In this document: positions 24,867 to 33,506 of the stretch, in pieces
How positions within the stretch are numbered: position 1 is the first letter of the stretch
Layout of the letters: each line of letters begins with the position of its first letter
Assembly (NCBI GenBank): GCA_910579035.1
Contig: CAJTSR010000014.1
Span: 1-64,000, forward strand
Origin: an uncultured Muribaculaceae bacterium
GTDB taxonomy: Bacteria; Bacteroidota; Bacteroidia; Bacteroidales; Muribaculaceae
Direction: 5' to 3'
DNA length: 64,000 bases
Translations under genes and position numbers: made by a program
Notes under the pieces: generated by a model
Told to the model about the DNA's origin: nothing
The model's database searches: none
The model's input: the letters and a program-made list of their open reading frames with translations, nothing else

Positions 24867-26270
24867 TCACTCATCTGCCGAAACTTCGCCCGATGCCTTG
24901 GCAGAACCCGGATCAAAGGAAGCCTCAGGCTCCGCAACGCCGCTGATAATGCCTGCCGCCTTCAGGATTCCGGCAAAGCCGGAAGCGTCGGCAGGACGCT
25001 CCACCACGCCGTAATTGCTATGCGCCGTGCCGTCCATTCCGCCGAGCACCCACATATCCTCCAAAGATAATTCGAGGGTATAGACGCGGAAACGGCCGTT
25101 CTGCGGCACAAAGGCCACGTAGAGGCACAGCGGCGGCATTTTCGGTTCGGGAAAGGTCCACACATAGACCGTCAGACCGTCACACTCGACAGCCTCCACC
25201 GTTATCACCGAGTCTTCAAAGGGCGACGTCAAGCCGTTCATCTCCGGGACTTTGGTGTTGAGCACGCCGGGAACCGACATATAGCGCTCGCCGTCATCGG
25301 CAGGTATCTGGGCCGCCATCGACGGAAGCCAGCGGAAAAAGTAATCATACGGCCTCATAGCCTTCACAGGCGTGGTTATTTTACGCTCCAGATCAGAGGC
25401 AAACCGCTTAGATTCCTCGTCAAACTCCGCTCCTGCTATCACCTTGCGGCAGAGTTTTAAAGCCTTGTTTGTATCGCCCTGCTTGTAATGCATGTATGCC
25501 ATATTGCAGAGCGGCATGGCGTCGTCCGGCGCCGCCTTGGCCGCACGACCGAAATACGACAAGGCGGATTTGGCATCGCCACGGTCGTAGGACGCCGCGC
25601 CCATAAGGTTCAGCGTGCGTACGTCTTTCGGAAAGACTTTCAGTATCTTATCGCCAAGAGGCCCGACTAAAGCCAGAGCCTCGGCATCGTCGGAGGAATA
25701 CAGCCCGCGCAGATAGTCGAAGGCGGCGTCTGCCACCATCTCTCTCGCCGAATCGCCAAGCTCGCCACCGCCCGTCCAGCACCATCGCGTGCCTTTCCGC
25801 CCGGTCAGCTCAAGCACGCCTTCCACAGTTCCGGCCACATCGCCCCACGAGCTGCAAAGCTCGGCCGCAGCTGCTTTGCCGAGCCTGAAATCAAGCCGCA
25901 AAGGGTATGCCTCGATGCCTTTGTCGATCGCCTGCATCGCAAGGGCGAACAAACTGTCGTTCCACACCGAGCCGCTTCCTATGCTGCCGGCCACAGCTCC
26001 CGCAGAGTCGCGAAACACCAACTCGTCCTCCCCCACTCCGTCAGCACCGTTAAGAACGAGAACCGACGAGCGCGCCCTGTTCATAAAGTAATTGAAGCGC
26101 GCAGGATAAAGCTCCGGGTCGTCGGGCGACTGCGCCTCCCATAGGCGCAGCACGCTGTCGGCCTGCTCATAGCAGCCGTCTGAAATCCAAGCATTGAACG
26201 ATGAGTTGTAATCCGATGCGGCCACGCCAAACGCGGCGGCAGCAAGAACGAAGAGAGCAAGTTTTTTCAT
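24867..26270 (-). CDS. Secreted tetratricopeptide-repeat protein of unknown function
   Basis: 467 residues beginning MKKLALFVLAAAAFGVAAS, a standard signal peptide. I chose the ATG at 26270 because the longer frame adds 16 residues that spoil the signal sequence and would start upstream of the predicted transcript. Residues about 215-275 hold two TPR-like helical repeats (GAASYDRGDAKSALSYFGRAAKAAPDDAMPLCNMAYMHYKQGDTNKALKL). The C-terminal 160 residues look like a beta-rich domain of unknown family. Probably periplasmic or secreted, acting through protein contacts; function not known. It lies upstream of the ribosomal cluster on the same strand, without a visible terminator in between. Confidence 0.75.
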   Translation of the reverse strand: MKKLALFVLAAAAFGVAASDYNSSFNAWISDGCYEQADSVLRLWEAQSPDDPELYPARFNYFMNRARSSVLVLNGADGVGEDELVFRDSAGAVAGSIGSGSVWNDSLFALAMQAIDKGIEAYPLRLDFRLGKAAAAELCSSWGDVAGTVEGVLELTGRKGTRWCWTGGGELGDSAREMVADAAFDYLRGLYSSDDAEALALVGPLGDKILKVFPKDVRTLNLMGAASYDRGDAKSALSYFGRAAKAAPDDAMPLCNMAYMHYKQGDTNKALKLCRKVIAGAEFDEESKRFASDLERKITTPVKAMRPYDYFFRWLPSMAAQIPADDGERYMSVPGVLNTKVPEMNGLTSPFEDSVITVEAVECDGLTVYVWTFPEPKMPPLCLYVAFVPQNGRFRVYTLELSLEDMWVLGGMDGTAHSNYGVVERPADASGFAGILKAAGIISGVAEPEASFDPGSAKASGEVSADE

Positions 26271-26287
26271 ATGGAATAGATTTTCCT

Positions 26288-26319
26288 CAAAAATACAACT
26301 TTTTATTGAATAAGGCAAA
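26288..26319 (-). promoter_or_regulatory. Promoter of the TPR protein gene
   Basis: Minus strand: TTTG at 26319-26316, 20-bp spacer, TATTTTTG at 26295-26288. The predicted start is roughly 10 nt before the ATG at 26270. The -33 TTTG is itself the end of another box, TAACTTTG (26323-26316). Confidence 0.75.
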
Positions 26320-26380
26320 GTTAATGAGGAATTTTGAATGAGGGTTCTTGAATGAGGAATTAGGAATTAGAAATGTGGAA

Positions 26381-26427
26381 TGTAGGGTCGCGATATATCG
26401 CGGCCCCCGTGGCTGCGGTAACTAAAA
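26381..26427 (+). repeat. Dispersed palindromic repeat core, copy A
   Basis: 47 bp: TGTAGGGT, then the perfect 14-bp palindrome CGCGATATATCGCG, a G/C-rich stretch, and GCTGCGGTAACTAAAA. It differs from copy B (33507-33553, opposite strand) at a single base and from copy C (51516-51562) at three. Confidence 0.9.
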
Positions 26428-26428
26428 C

Positions 26429-26526
26429 GAGGAATGAGGAATGAGAAATGAGAAATGAGAAATGAGAAATGAGAAATGAGGAATGAGGAATGAGGAATGA
26501 GGAATGGGGAATGGGGAATGGGGAAG
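26429..26526 (+). repeat. Fourteen-unit heptamer tandem array
   Basis: Fourteen consecutive 7-bp units in blocks: two GAGGAAT, five GAGAAAT, four GAGGAAT, two GGGGAAT and one GGGGAAG. Identical neighbours in blocks suggest expansion by replication slippage, so the copy number may vary between strains. Confidence 0.9.
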
Positions 26527-26542
26527 GTGGAGATAGGATGCG

Positions 26543-26584
26543 AAAAGAATGAGGAAGCCTGCTTACGCGAAGACTTCCTCATTC
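26543..26584 (-). terminator. Terminator of the GH20 gene, built from repeat units
   Basis: Minus strand: GAATGAGGAAG (26584-26574) pairs with CTTCCTCATTC (26557-26547) around a 16-nt loop and is followed by TTTTCG. It lies 59 bp after the GH20 stop. The arms are the same GAGGAAT motif that forms the neighbouring arrays. Confidence 0.65.
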
Positions 26585-26642
26585 CTAACTCCTCATTCCT
26601 AATTCCTAATTTCTAACTCCTAATTCCTCATTCAAAAACATT

Positions 26643-28916
26643 TCATTCCAAATTCAGAATGGTTACCGGCGAGGGGCGTCCGTTGAGCCACAGGCGGGCG
26701 CGGACAGCGGCAGGCGCCGACGACATGGCCTTGAGATCGATGCGGGCGTCCTGCGCGACAGGCTCGAGCGCTTCTGTCGGCTCAGTACCGTCGAAAGTCA
26801 CGCGTATCACTGCGTCGGGATAGGGGCTGTTGAACTTGACATAGCGCCCTTCCTCGAGCGTTATGCCCGGCTGGCGCACATGGTAGGCATAGCCGTCGGC
26901 CTCCCATTTGGGAATTTCGTTGAGAATGGCTGCGTGGAAAATATCGTCGGAATATGTGCTGTCGGGGTTCCATGCACGCTCGGCCAAGCCGAGCATCTTG
27001 GGCAGAAGCATTGTTTCGAGCCCGTCTGCCGAGCGGAGCGTTTCGCCGAATACCTGCCCCTGCACTCCTTTGAGATTGGCTCCCGGGAAGGGACACAAGC
27101 GCGCCGGATAGCCTCCGAGGGCGTCGAACTCGTCGACGGTGCCTCCCCATGTGAGTCCTCGCTCGTAGGGATGGCGGCTGTAGCACATATCAAGATAGTA
27201 GTGGTTCACATTGCTGAGTATCACGGGGTAGCCGCTTTCGGCAATGGCCTGCACCACTCCGCCCTGCCCCTGCGAGGGCAGCGTGCTCCAGCAGTTCACC
27301 GAGTACACCTGCGGGCGCACAGCCTCGTTGTACTCGTCGCTATGGCGCAGCGCTATCTCCTGCCAGCCGGATATCTTGATTCCTTTCTTGGCAAAGTCGT
27401 CGGCCACACGGCGCACGAAGTAAGCGTGGACCTCCTTCTCCGACTTCAGACCCTCGCGCTCCATCATCTCCTTCACGGCAGGGCTGCCGCCCCACGCGTT
27501 GCGCGGCACCTCGTCGCCGCCTATGTGTATTGCCGGAAGCTCAACGCCCGCGCGGCGGTGCATGTCGGCAATCTCGTCGGCAACCATGCTCATGAGCTTG
27601 TAACTGCCGGGGAGCGCGGGATTCATCACATTGTCGTGGAACGCCTGCGCCGAGGTGTACCGCGAAGTGTCGGCAGCCTCAGAGAGCAGCCAGCTGTCGT
27701 CGCCGGTGCGGCGTGCGCGCAGCTTCATAGCTTCGATGGCGGCGCGGCCATGGCCGGGCGACTCGATTTCGGGTATCACGGCTATGCCGAGGCTGTCGGC
27801 ATGCTTGATTATGGCGATATACTCGTCCTGCGAGATGTATCCGTTTGCAGTGCCGCCTTCGGTAAGCGGGTTGCCGTCGCCGGCAAATATCTGCGGCAGG
27901 AATGTGCCGTCGGTACCGGGTGTGTAGCCCCGGCGCGAGCCAACCTCTATCAACTCGGGCAGAGATTTAACCTCGAGGCGCCAAGCCTCGTCGTCGGTGA
28001 GGTGGAAGTGGAACACATTCATACCGTAAAGCGCCATCAGGTCGAGCACGCGGTGTACCTCGGCTGCAGGCATAAAGTTGCGGGACACGTCAACCATCAG
28101 GCCACGGTATTCGAGCGAGGGATAATCCTCGATCATAGCCGAGGCCAGTTCCTTCTTGCCGGTGCCAAAGAGATGCCTGATTCGCATAGCGAGGCGCGGC
28201 CACATTTTTTTTGCCGCCGTGACCGTCATCCTGCCGTCGCCGACATTTATGGTATATTTTTCGGGATTATCGAACGCCGCAGCCGGTTCTTCAAAGACAA
28301 TATTGTCGAGATCAACCACCGAGCTGCCGCCAAGATGCTGCACGCTCTTGAACGACGGTATCACATCGTAGTAGCCGGCCTTGCCGGTGCCAAGCTCGGC
28401 ATTGCGCGCATACACGGCTTCTCCATAAGGCATCATATCGACAGTGCCTGCGGCATAGCCCTTAGGCGAAGCCGTGATATCGGCACGCTCCAAGCTCACC
28501 GGCAGCACCGAGCCGTCGGCCATAACGGCGTGGAAGCCGTCGGGCGAATAGCAGATATTGTGGAAGGAGCCACGAGTGGTGATTTCGATATATAGCGTGT
28601 CGTTCTCCGCAGCCGAGGCAAAGCGCGGGCTGCCCACGGCATAGTAGCCCGGCACGATTTCCACGAGCGTGTCGGCCGGGTCAGCCAGCTCCATGACGCG
28701 GGCAAACTGGTTGAATGCCAGACGCGACAAGCCGCGCACGTCGCCCGTCAAGCGTATGGTCTGCCGGTAATGGCGCCCTGTCGAATCAGGCTCGAGGTTT
28801 TCCACGCTCCAGTATGCATCGAACGGAGCCTCCGCATTTCCCGCATCGGCCTTCGTGCAGGAATGGAAGGAAGCAGATAGTAAAAGTGTGCTTAAAATAG
28901 TTAAATAGTGTTTCAC
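26643..28916 (-). CDS. Beta-N-acetylhexosaminidase lipoprotein (GH20)
   Basis: Removes terminal GlcNAc or GalNAc from glycans such as mucin or host N-glycans. 757 residues: signal peptide with lipobox at Cys20 (SFHSC), an N-terminal GH20b-type domain, then the catalytic barrel. The catalytic pair Asp468-Glu469 is in HIGGDEVP; other signatures are DVSRNFMPAAEVHRVLDLMALYGMNVFHFHLTDDEAWRLE and WGGTVDEF. The C-terminal part (about 670-757) looks like the usual beta-sandwich extension. Probably anchored on the cell surface or in the periplasm. It has its own promoter and terminator and is not in a PUL with susC/susD inside this window. Confidence 0.93.
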   Translation of the reverse strand: MKHYLTILSTLLLSASFHSCTKADAGNAEAPFDAYWSVENLEPDSTGRHYRQTIRLTGDVRGLSRLAFNQFARVMELADPADTLVEIVPGYYAVGSPRFASAAENDTLYIEITTRGSFHNICYSPDGFHAVMADGSVLPVSLERADITASPKGYAAGTVDMMPYGEAVYARNAELGTGKAGYYDVIPSFKSVQHLGGSSVVDLDNIVFEEPAAAFDNPEKYTINVGDGRMTVTAAKKMWPRLAMRIRHLFGTGKKELASAMIEDYPSLEYRGLMVDVSRNFMPAAEVHRVLDLMALYGMNVFHFHLTDDEAWRLEVKSLPELIEVGSRRGYTPGTDGTFLPQIFAGDGNPLTEGGTANGYISQDEYIAIIKHADSLGIAVIPEIESPGHGRAAIEAMKLRARRTGDDSWLLSEAADTSRYTSAQAFHDNVMNPALPGSYKLMSMVADEIADMHRRAGVELPAIHIGGDEVPRNAWGGSPAVKEMMEREGLKSEKEVHAYFVRRVADDFAKKGIKISGWQEIALRHSDEYNEAVRPQVYSVNCWSTLPSQGQGGVVQAIAESGYPVILSNVNHYYLDMCYSRHPYERGLTWGGTVDEFDALGGYPARLCPFPGANLKGVQGQVFGETLRSADGLETMLLPKMLGLAERAWNPDSTYSDDIFHAAILNEIPKWEADGYAYHVRQPGITLEEGRYVKFNSPYPDAVIRVTFDGTEPTEALEPVAQDARIDLKAMSSAPAAVRARLWLNGRPSPVTILNLE

Positions 28917-28956
28917 GGATAAAAATTGCTGTATTTAATTGGTTTAGTTGCAGTTG

Positions 28957-28989
28957 CAAAAATACACAAATTAATACAAGAAAACCAAA
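28957..28989 (-). promoter_or_regulatory. Promoter of the GH20 gene
   Basis: Minus strand: TTTG at 28989-28986, 21-bp spacer, TATTTTTG at 28964-28957, about 40 bp before the ATG. Confidence 0.65.
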
Positions 28990-29087
28990 CAAAACAACGA
29001 AAATCGCTCTTCCACTGCCGTCCAAAAACTCTAAAACGTACTATTTTGCCATTTTAACGCTTTCATAACCAAGGAAGCAGCCCATTG

Positions 29088-29102
29088 TCGCACATTGTGC
29101 GA
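29088..29102. promoter_or_regulatory. 15-bp dyad upstream of the fimbrial promoter (candidate operator)
   Basis: TCGCACATTGTGCGA is a perfect dyad (6-bp arms, 3-bp centre). It ends 4 bp before the -33 TTTG of the fimbrial operon promoter, where an activator or repressor dimer could bind. No regulator gene is adjacent, so the binding protein is unknown. Confidence 0.4.
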
Positions 29103-29106
29103 AAAT

Positions 29107-29137
29107 TTTGCAGAAAACATCTTTTTTATTAATTTTG
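29107..29137 (+). promoter_or_regulatory. Promoter of the fimbrial operon
   Basis: TTTG at 29107-29110, a 19-bp spacer, TAATTTTG at 29130-29137: a perfect match to the Bacteroidota pattern. The leader to the first gene is about 345 nt. No large inverted repeats flank the promoter, so I see no sign of the invertible promoter arrangement known for some Bacteroides surface loci. Confidence 0.75.
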
Positions 29138-29464
29138 CAGGCATAAGCACCATTTGCATTTTTGACTGGAATTTGATTCTCCTCTACAATTAAACCATTG
29201 TATCATCTTCTCAGATGGAAAATAAATCTTTATCACAAATACTGACAGGCATGGAATCATGCCCTTTTGACGTCTACCCCCCCCCACGCCATTTAATTCG
29301 CTATCTTACAGCGTTTTAGGCCACACATTATCTTTTTTGACCAAAAAAACTTGCAGCGCTGTAAAACCACACAGAGCAGGCGAGTTGTTTCTATATATAC
29401 CTGCACAAGCCGAAATCTTAAGCATCTCAGAATAAAACTAATATAACACGACAACTATAGCAAT
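29138..29464 (+). promoter_or_regulatory. Long leader of the fimbrial operon with hairpin, C9 tract and a direct repeat
   Basis: No gene is seen here. Notable items in order: a hairpin GGCATG-GAAT-CATGCC at 29248-29263 followed by CTTTTG (weak terminator-like); a run of nine C at 29277-29285; and two related 20-odd-bp segments beginning TTACAGCG at 29306 and TTGCAGCG at 29351, both ending in CCACACA. The first also pairs with the second through TTACAGCG/CGCTGTAA (29306-29313 and 29357-29364). Together they suggest regulation after transcription starts, but this is inference. Confidence 0.45.
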
Positions 29465-29488
29465 ATGCGCCATAGCGCACAGCCCGAC

Positions 29489-30070
29489 ATGAAATTCAGA
29501 CATCTAATAATCCTATTGCTGTGTCTTGCCTCTTTCACCCCGATGAAAGCACAGGACGTGGCCGTGAAAACCAACCTGCTCTACGACGCGGTGCTCACAC
29601 CCAATATCGGCGTCGAGGTAGGCGTAGCCCCCAAGTGGACAATCGACGTCACCGGCCAGCTCAACGCGTGGACCGTCAACGAGCACTACTGGAAGCACTG
29701 GCTGGCGCAGCCCGAAGCCCGCTACTGGTTCTGCCAGCGCTTCGCAGGCCACTTCGTGGGCGCGCACGCCCTCGGCGGCCAGTTTAACGTCGGCAACCTC
29801 GACATACCCGTCGATTTCCTCGGCACCGACTTCCACAAGCTCAAGGATTACCGCTATCAGGGCTGGATGGTAGGCGCCGGCGTGGCATACGGCTACTCGT
29901 GGATTCTCGACCGCCACTGGAACATCGAGGCAGAGATAGGACTCGGCTGGATATACACCCGCTTCGACACCTACCGCTGCGCCAACTGCGGCAAGAAAGT
30001 GCGCGAAAACCAGCACCATAATTACTACGGCCCCACCAAGGCAGCCATTAACCTGATATACACATTCTAA
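29489..30070 (+). CDS. DUF3575 outer-membrane barrel protein of the fimbrial operon
   Basis: About 193 residues beginning MKFRHLIILLLCLASFTPMKAQ, a signal peptide. An ATG at 29465 is in frame but adds eight polar residues, so I prefer 29489. The mature part has the DUF3575 pattern: VAVKTNLLYDAVLTPNIGVEVGVAPKWTIDV near the start, PEARYWFCQRFAGHFVGAHA, GAGVAYGYSWILDRHWNIEAEIGLGW and an aromatic ending (INLIYTF) typical of outer-membrane beta barrels. CANCGKK near the end is a Cys pair of unknown role. DUF3575 genes accompany Mfa-like fimbrial loci, so a role in anchoring or assembly is likely. First gene of the operon; the next begins 1 bp after its stop. Confidence 0.85.
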   Translation: MKFRHLIILLLCLASFTPMKAQDVAVKTNLLYDAVLTPNIGVEVGVAPKWTIDVTGQLNAWTVNEHYWKHWLAQPEARYWFCQRFAGHFVGAHALGGQFNVGNLDIPVDFLGTDFHKLKDYRYQGWMVGAGVAYGYSWILDRHWNIEAEIGLGWIYTRFDTYRCANCGKKVRENQHHNYYGPTKAAINLIYTF

Positions 30071-30071
30071 G

Positions 30072-31565
30072 ATGAAACGTTTAGCAAACATACTGGCTGC
30101 TGTCGCCTTCGCCTCCCCGGCTGTCCTTGCATTCGACATGCAAACCGACAGCACCGACCTCAAGCTCTACGACCTTCAGGTGACAGTCGACGAATCTGCC
30201 CGCAAAGTGCGCGTGAAAATCGACATGAATATGAAGGACTACAGCGTTGGCAGCGAACGCGAAATAGTGTACACACCCGTGTTGCTCGCCTGCGACGGAT
30301 CCGACAGCCTTGCCCTTCAACCCATAACCATAGCGGGCCGTACCCGCTGGTATACCTACCTGCGAAACGGCTTTCTTGACGGCGGCGATGCCCATATATA
30401 CCGCGCAGGCACCAAAGCGCGCGCGCACTACGACGAAGAGTTCGCTTTCGAGCCGTGGATGGGTGCCTCCAACCTCGAGATGCGGGCCGAAACCGCCAAC
30501 TGCTGCGACAAGCCCGAACGCCTGCAGGGTCCCTCGCCGGCCGGCAACATACCGGTGGCCGATATCCGCACAGGGCGGCCGCAGCTCGATGTCGACTTCA
30601 TATTCGCCCCTCCGGTCGATGCCGGGCCCGTGGTGAAGAGCCTGCAGGGCAGCGCGTTCGTTACCTTCGTGGTGAACCGTACCGAGCTGAAGCCCACCTA
30701 TATGAACAATACCGCCGAGCTCAACAAGATAATACGCTCCATCGACTATGTGCGCAACGACACCGACGCCACTATCACGCGCGTACATATCAAAGGATAC
30801 GCCTCGCCCGAAGGCCCGTACGGAAACAATGTGCGCCTCGCCACAGGCCGTACGGAAACGCTGCGCCAATATGTGCGCGACCTCTACAGCTTCCCGGACA
30901 CGACCATTACCTCGAGCTTCGAGCCGGAGGACTGGGCCGGACTCCGGAGCTACGTGAAGGACTCGATGAACTTCGACATCAAGCACCGCGCCGAGATACT
31001 CGACATAATCGACGGACCGCTCGACCCCGACAGCAAAGACCACGCGCTGAAACGCGAGTACCCCGCTGACTACGCCGTGATTCTGAAGCAGATATATCCT
31101 TGGCTACGCCACTCCGACTACACCGTGACATACTCCATCAAGACCTATACCACGCTCGAAGAGATACGCCGCGTGTACGCCGCCGACCCCACCCGCCTGC
31201 GCAACGTCGACTTCTACACCCTGGCTCAAAGCTACCCCGAAGGCTCCGACGAATATTGCGATGTGTTTGAAACGGCTGTCGAAGTATATCCCGACGACCC
31301 GATGATAAATCTCAACGCTGCCAACATAGAGATGCGCCGCGGACAGCTCGACGCCGCCCAGACCCACCTTCTCAAAGCAGGCAGCACCCCACAGGCAAGC
31401 TATGCGAGAGGCATACTCGCAGCCAAACGCGGCGACTACACCGAAGCCACCAAGCGCTTCGGCATAGCGCGCGACGGCGGAATCGATGCGGCAGGAGAGG
31501 CCATCAAGCGAGTGAACGCCATCCTCGACCATCGCTCTGTAACACTCCGCATAAAGCCCCAATAA
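30072..31565 (+). CDS. DUF3868 protein with an OmpA-like segment, fimbrial operon
   Basis: 497 residues with a signal peptide (MKRLANILAAVAFASPAVLA). The N-terminal half matches the DUF3868 type (LKLYDLQVTVDESARKVRVKIDMNM, YTPVLLACDGSDSLALQPITIAGRTR). In the middle, residues about 205-275 (FVVNRTELKPTYMNNTAELNKI, IKGYASPEGPYGNN, ATGRTETLRQYV) resemble an OmpA C-terminal peptidoglycan-binding domain. The last 100 residues look like TPR helices (NAANIEMRRGQLDAAQTHLLKAG). This architecture is usual beside DUF3575 in Bacteroidales fimbrial loci and suggests a periplasmic protein tying the outer-membrane assembly to the cell wall. It is separated by 1 bp from the DUF3575 gene. Confidence 0.85.
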   Translation: MKRLANILAAVAFASPAVLAFDMQTDSTDLKLYDLQVTVDESARKVRVKIDMNMKDYSVGSEREIVYTPVLLACDGSDSLALQPITIAGRTRWYTYLRNGFLDGGDAHIYRAGTKARAHYDEEFAFEPWMGASNLEMRAETANCCDKPERLQGPSPAGNIPVADIRTGRPQLDVDFIFAPPVDAGPVVKSLQGSAFVTFVVNRTELKPTYMNNTAELNKIIRSIDYVRNDTDATITRVHIKGYASPEGPYGNNVRLATGRTETLRQYVRDLYSFPDTTITSSFEPEDWAGLRSYVKDSMNFDIKHRAEILDIIDGPLDPDSKDHALKREYPADYAVILKQIYPWLRHSDYTVTYSIKTYTTLEEIRRVYAADPTRLRNVDFYTLAQSYPEGSDEYCDVFETAVEVYPDDPMINLNAANIEMRRGQLDAAQTHLLKAGSTPQASYARGILAAKRGDYTEATKRFGIARDGGIDAAGEAIKRVNAILDHRSVTLRIKPQ

Positions 31566-31607
31566 AGCCATCTAAAAAGACGAATATAATAAACCAATCA
31601 ACACAAT

Positions 31608-33431
31608 ATGAACACAATCTCAAAAATCCTCTTGGGCACAGCCATACTGGCTCTCGGAGCATGCTCCGCCGACGAGCCTACGCCTGCGCCCGGCCCGGAC
31701 GTGCCTACCGACGGCAAGTCCACGATGTTCATCGACGTAAACATCACCTCCAACGCTACCGGCCGTGGCACAGACGGCGGCTGGCAGCACGGCATCGAAA
31801 GCGAGCACGACGTTAAAAATGCCTACTTCTATTTCTTCGACAAAGACGGACGCTTCGTAACCCAGGCAACAGTATGGGACGGCGGAAACGAATCAGAAGG
31901 AACAAGCTCGAACGTCGAATACCTCGGCAACAACACCCTGATTCTCCGTGGACTTAACAAAGACGCCCTTCCCAAATATCTGATAACTATACTCAACAAG
32001 CCCGCCGATTTCGAGCCGGCAAACACCATCGAGGCAACCGCCGAGAAACTCGTCGGCATTACTTCCGATGCAAACGGCAAAGAAGTGTTCGTGATGTCCA
32101 CCTCGTCGTTCGGCGCCACGCAAGAAGCGATTAGCGCCGGCTTGTACGACAAAAAATATCCCTACGCCAACAAACTCAAAGACGAGAACTTCCGCACAGA
32201 CGAAGGCACGTCTGAAGGCTACGACGCCAACCGGGTAAACATCTACGTAGAACGCCTTGCGGCCAAGTTCTCACTCTCTATCGCCACTAACACCGACGTA
32301 TTCCCTGTAGATGTAACCATCGCAGGCGAAATAAACGACCAGGAGGGAAGCGCCCCATCGGGACACACCAAACTCTACGTCAAAGTATACGGATACGGAC
32401 TTACCGGAACTGAAAAACAGTCGTATATCAGCAAGAAAATCGACGGATTCTTCGATAAAGCTCCTTTCACAGCAGACGGAGCTATCCCCAACTGGTGCGA
32501 CTGCTCCAACTTCCGCTCCTACTGGGGCCAGTCGGTACACTACGGCAAGCAGATTTCCATCAACGATGCCAACGAGTTCACCCTCAACTACACCACTTAC
32601 GAAGAAGCAATGGTGAAGCCCGGCACACCGATATACAGCACCGAAAACACCAATATAGCAGACAATATCCGCGTGGACGCCACCAAGACAAGCGGCCTCG
32701 TACCCGCCAAGGTGACCTGCCTGATACTTACCGCACAGGTATTTACCGACGAAGCCTGCACCACGCCTCTTGAACTTGTCGACTTCAACAACACCTACTT
32801 CACCCGCCCGCAGTTCCGCAAATACGTGCTGCAGCGCCTTACCGACGGCGGAGGCCTCAACTACTACAAGCGGACCGGAGCAGGCACAGAAGCAGATCCT
32901 TACAAATACACCCAGATCAGCGCCGACGACATCGAGCTTGTTGACGGCGACGACGCCACCACCGGCTTTGTCATAGCCAAATGCAAGAAGTCGCTCGAAG
33001 GAGTGAACCTCTACCAGAAACTTCCCGACGGAACTTGGTCGGACACACCCATAGCGGACGCCATTGCTAAAATCGAAGCAGAGATGCTCAACGTGGTGAA
33101 CACCGAAACCACACGCGCCAACCTCTTCAAAGACGGCAAGATGTTCTACTCCGTGCCTATCGAACACCTCAACGAAACACGCGACAAAGAGGAAAAAGCC
33201 AAATATCTCGTAAAGGACGAAGCCAACTACGGCGTGGTCCGCAACCACTGGTACAACGTTCATATCAGCAACATCGTCCGCCTCGGTCAGGGCATCTATG
33301 ATCCCGACGGCGGCGAAGACCACGACCCCGAACCCATCATCCCCGAAAATCCTGAAAACGAACGCTTCGCAGTAGGCGCTCAGATCAACATTCTCTCTTG
33401 GAAGATAGTAAACATCAATCAAGACCTCTAA
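31608..33431 (+). CDS. Major fimbrial subunit, Mfa1/FimA-type lipoprotein
   Basis: 607 residues. Signal peptide with lipobox ALGAC (Cys19); the mature part starts with a Pro-rich linker, then FIDVNITSNATGRGTDG, where an Arg provides a possible Rgp-like processing site. Beta-strand-rich domains follow (NAYFYFFDKDGRFVTQA, VERLAAKFSLSIATNTDV). The C-terminus INILSWKIVNINQDL is the donor-strand type of ending found in Mfa1-family fimbrillins. Known biology: such lipoproteins are exported, trimmed at an N-terminal Arg and polymerised by strand exchange (type V pili). As the third gene of the operon, followed by two strong hairpins, it is the best candidate for the abundant shaft subunit. Confidence 0.85.
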   Translation: MNTISKILLGTAILALGACSADEPTPAPGPDVPTDGKSTMFIDVNITSNATGRGTDGGWQHGIESEHDVKNAYFYFFDKDGRFVTQATVWDGGNESEGTSSNVEYLGNNTLILRGLNKDALPKYLITILNKPADFEPANTIEATAEKLVGITSDANGKEVFVMSTSSFGATQEAISAGLYDKKYPYANKLKDENFRTDEGTSEGYDANRVNIYVERLAAKFSLSIATNTDVFPVDVTIAGEINDQEGSAPSGHTKLYVKVYGYGLTGTEKQSYISKKIDGFFDKAPFTADGAIPNWCDCSNFRSYWGQSVHYGKQISINDANEFTLNYTTYEEAMVKPGTPIYSTENTNIADNIRVDATKTSGLVPAKVTCLILTAQVFTDEACTTPLELVDFNNTYFTRPQFRKYVLQRLTDGGGLNYYKRTGAGTEADPYKYTQISADDIELVDGDDATTGFVIAKCKKSLEGVNLYQKLPDGTWSDTPIADAIAKIEAEMLNVVNTETTRANLFKDGKMFYSVPIEHLNETRDKEEKAKYLVKDEANYGVVRNHWYNVHISNIVRLGQGIYDPDGGEDHDPEPIIPENPENERFAVGAQINILSWKIVNINQDL

Positions 33432-33441
33432 CGACCCAACC

Positions 33442-33474
33442 GGGACGCGGCATGCCGCGTGCATGCCGCGTCCC
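33442..33474 (+). terminator. Strong hairpin directly after the major fimbrillin gene
   Basis: GGGACGCGGCATGC (33442-33455) pairs perfectly with GCATGCCGCGTCCC (33461-33474) around the loop CGCGT. It begins 10 bp after the stop. There is no T run after it, so rather than a complete terminator it may be a 3' stabiliser or partial attenuator that raises the shaft subunit over the downstream genes. Confidence 0.6.
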
Positions 33475-33506
33475 CTCATTCCTCATTCCTAACTCCTCCT
33501 TCCTCA

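Larger units (their letters stand above)
26271..26642. repeat. Repeat-rich spacer: dispersed palindromic repeat (copy A) with heptamer arrays
   Basis: 372 bp without a gene. From left to right: the TPR promoter; a short stretch of GAATGAGGAAT-like units; the 47-bp repeat core at 26381-26427; fourteen tandem heptamers at 26429-26526; a terminator hairpin at 26547-26584; then the same heptamers in the opposite orientation (ATTCCTC, ATTCCTA) to 26640. The two opposed heptamer blocks make the whole spacer an imperfect inverted repeat. Confidence 0.85.

Noticed and set aside
26340..26640. CRISPR array at the heptamer region
   Set aside because: Repeat units are only 7 bp with no spacers, and there are no cas genes in the window.
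26880..28595. A 571-codon plus-strand frame opposite the GH20 gene
   Set aside because: The GH20 catalytic motifs are on the minus strand in a full-length protein; the reverse frame is a codon-bias artefact.
29306..29364. Invertible promoter segment upstream of the fimbrial operon
   Set aside because: The inverted TTACAGCG/CGCTGTAA arms are only 8 bp and 43 bp apart, lie downstream of the promoter, and no invertase gene is adjacent. The segments align equally well as direct repeats.
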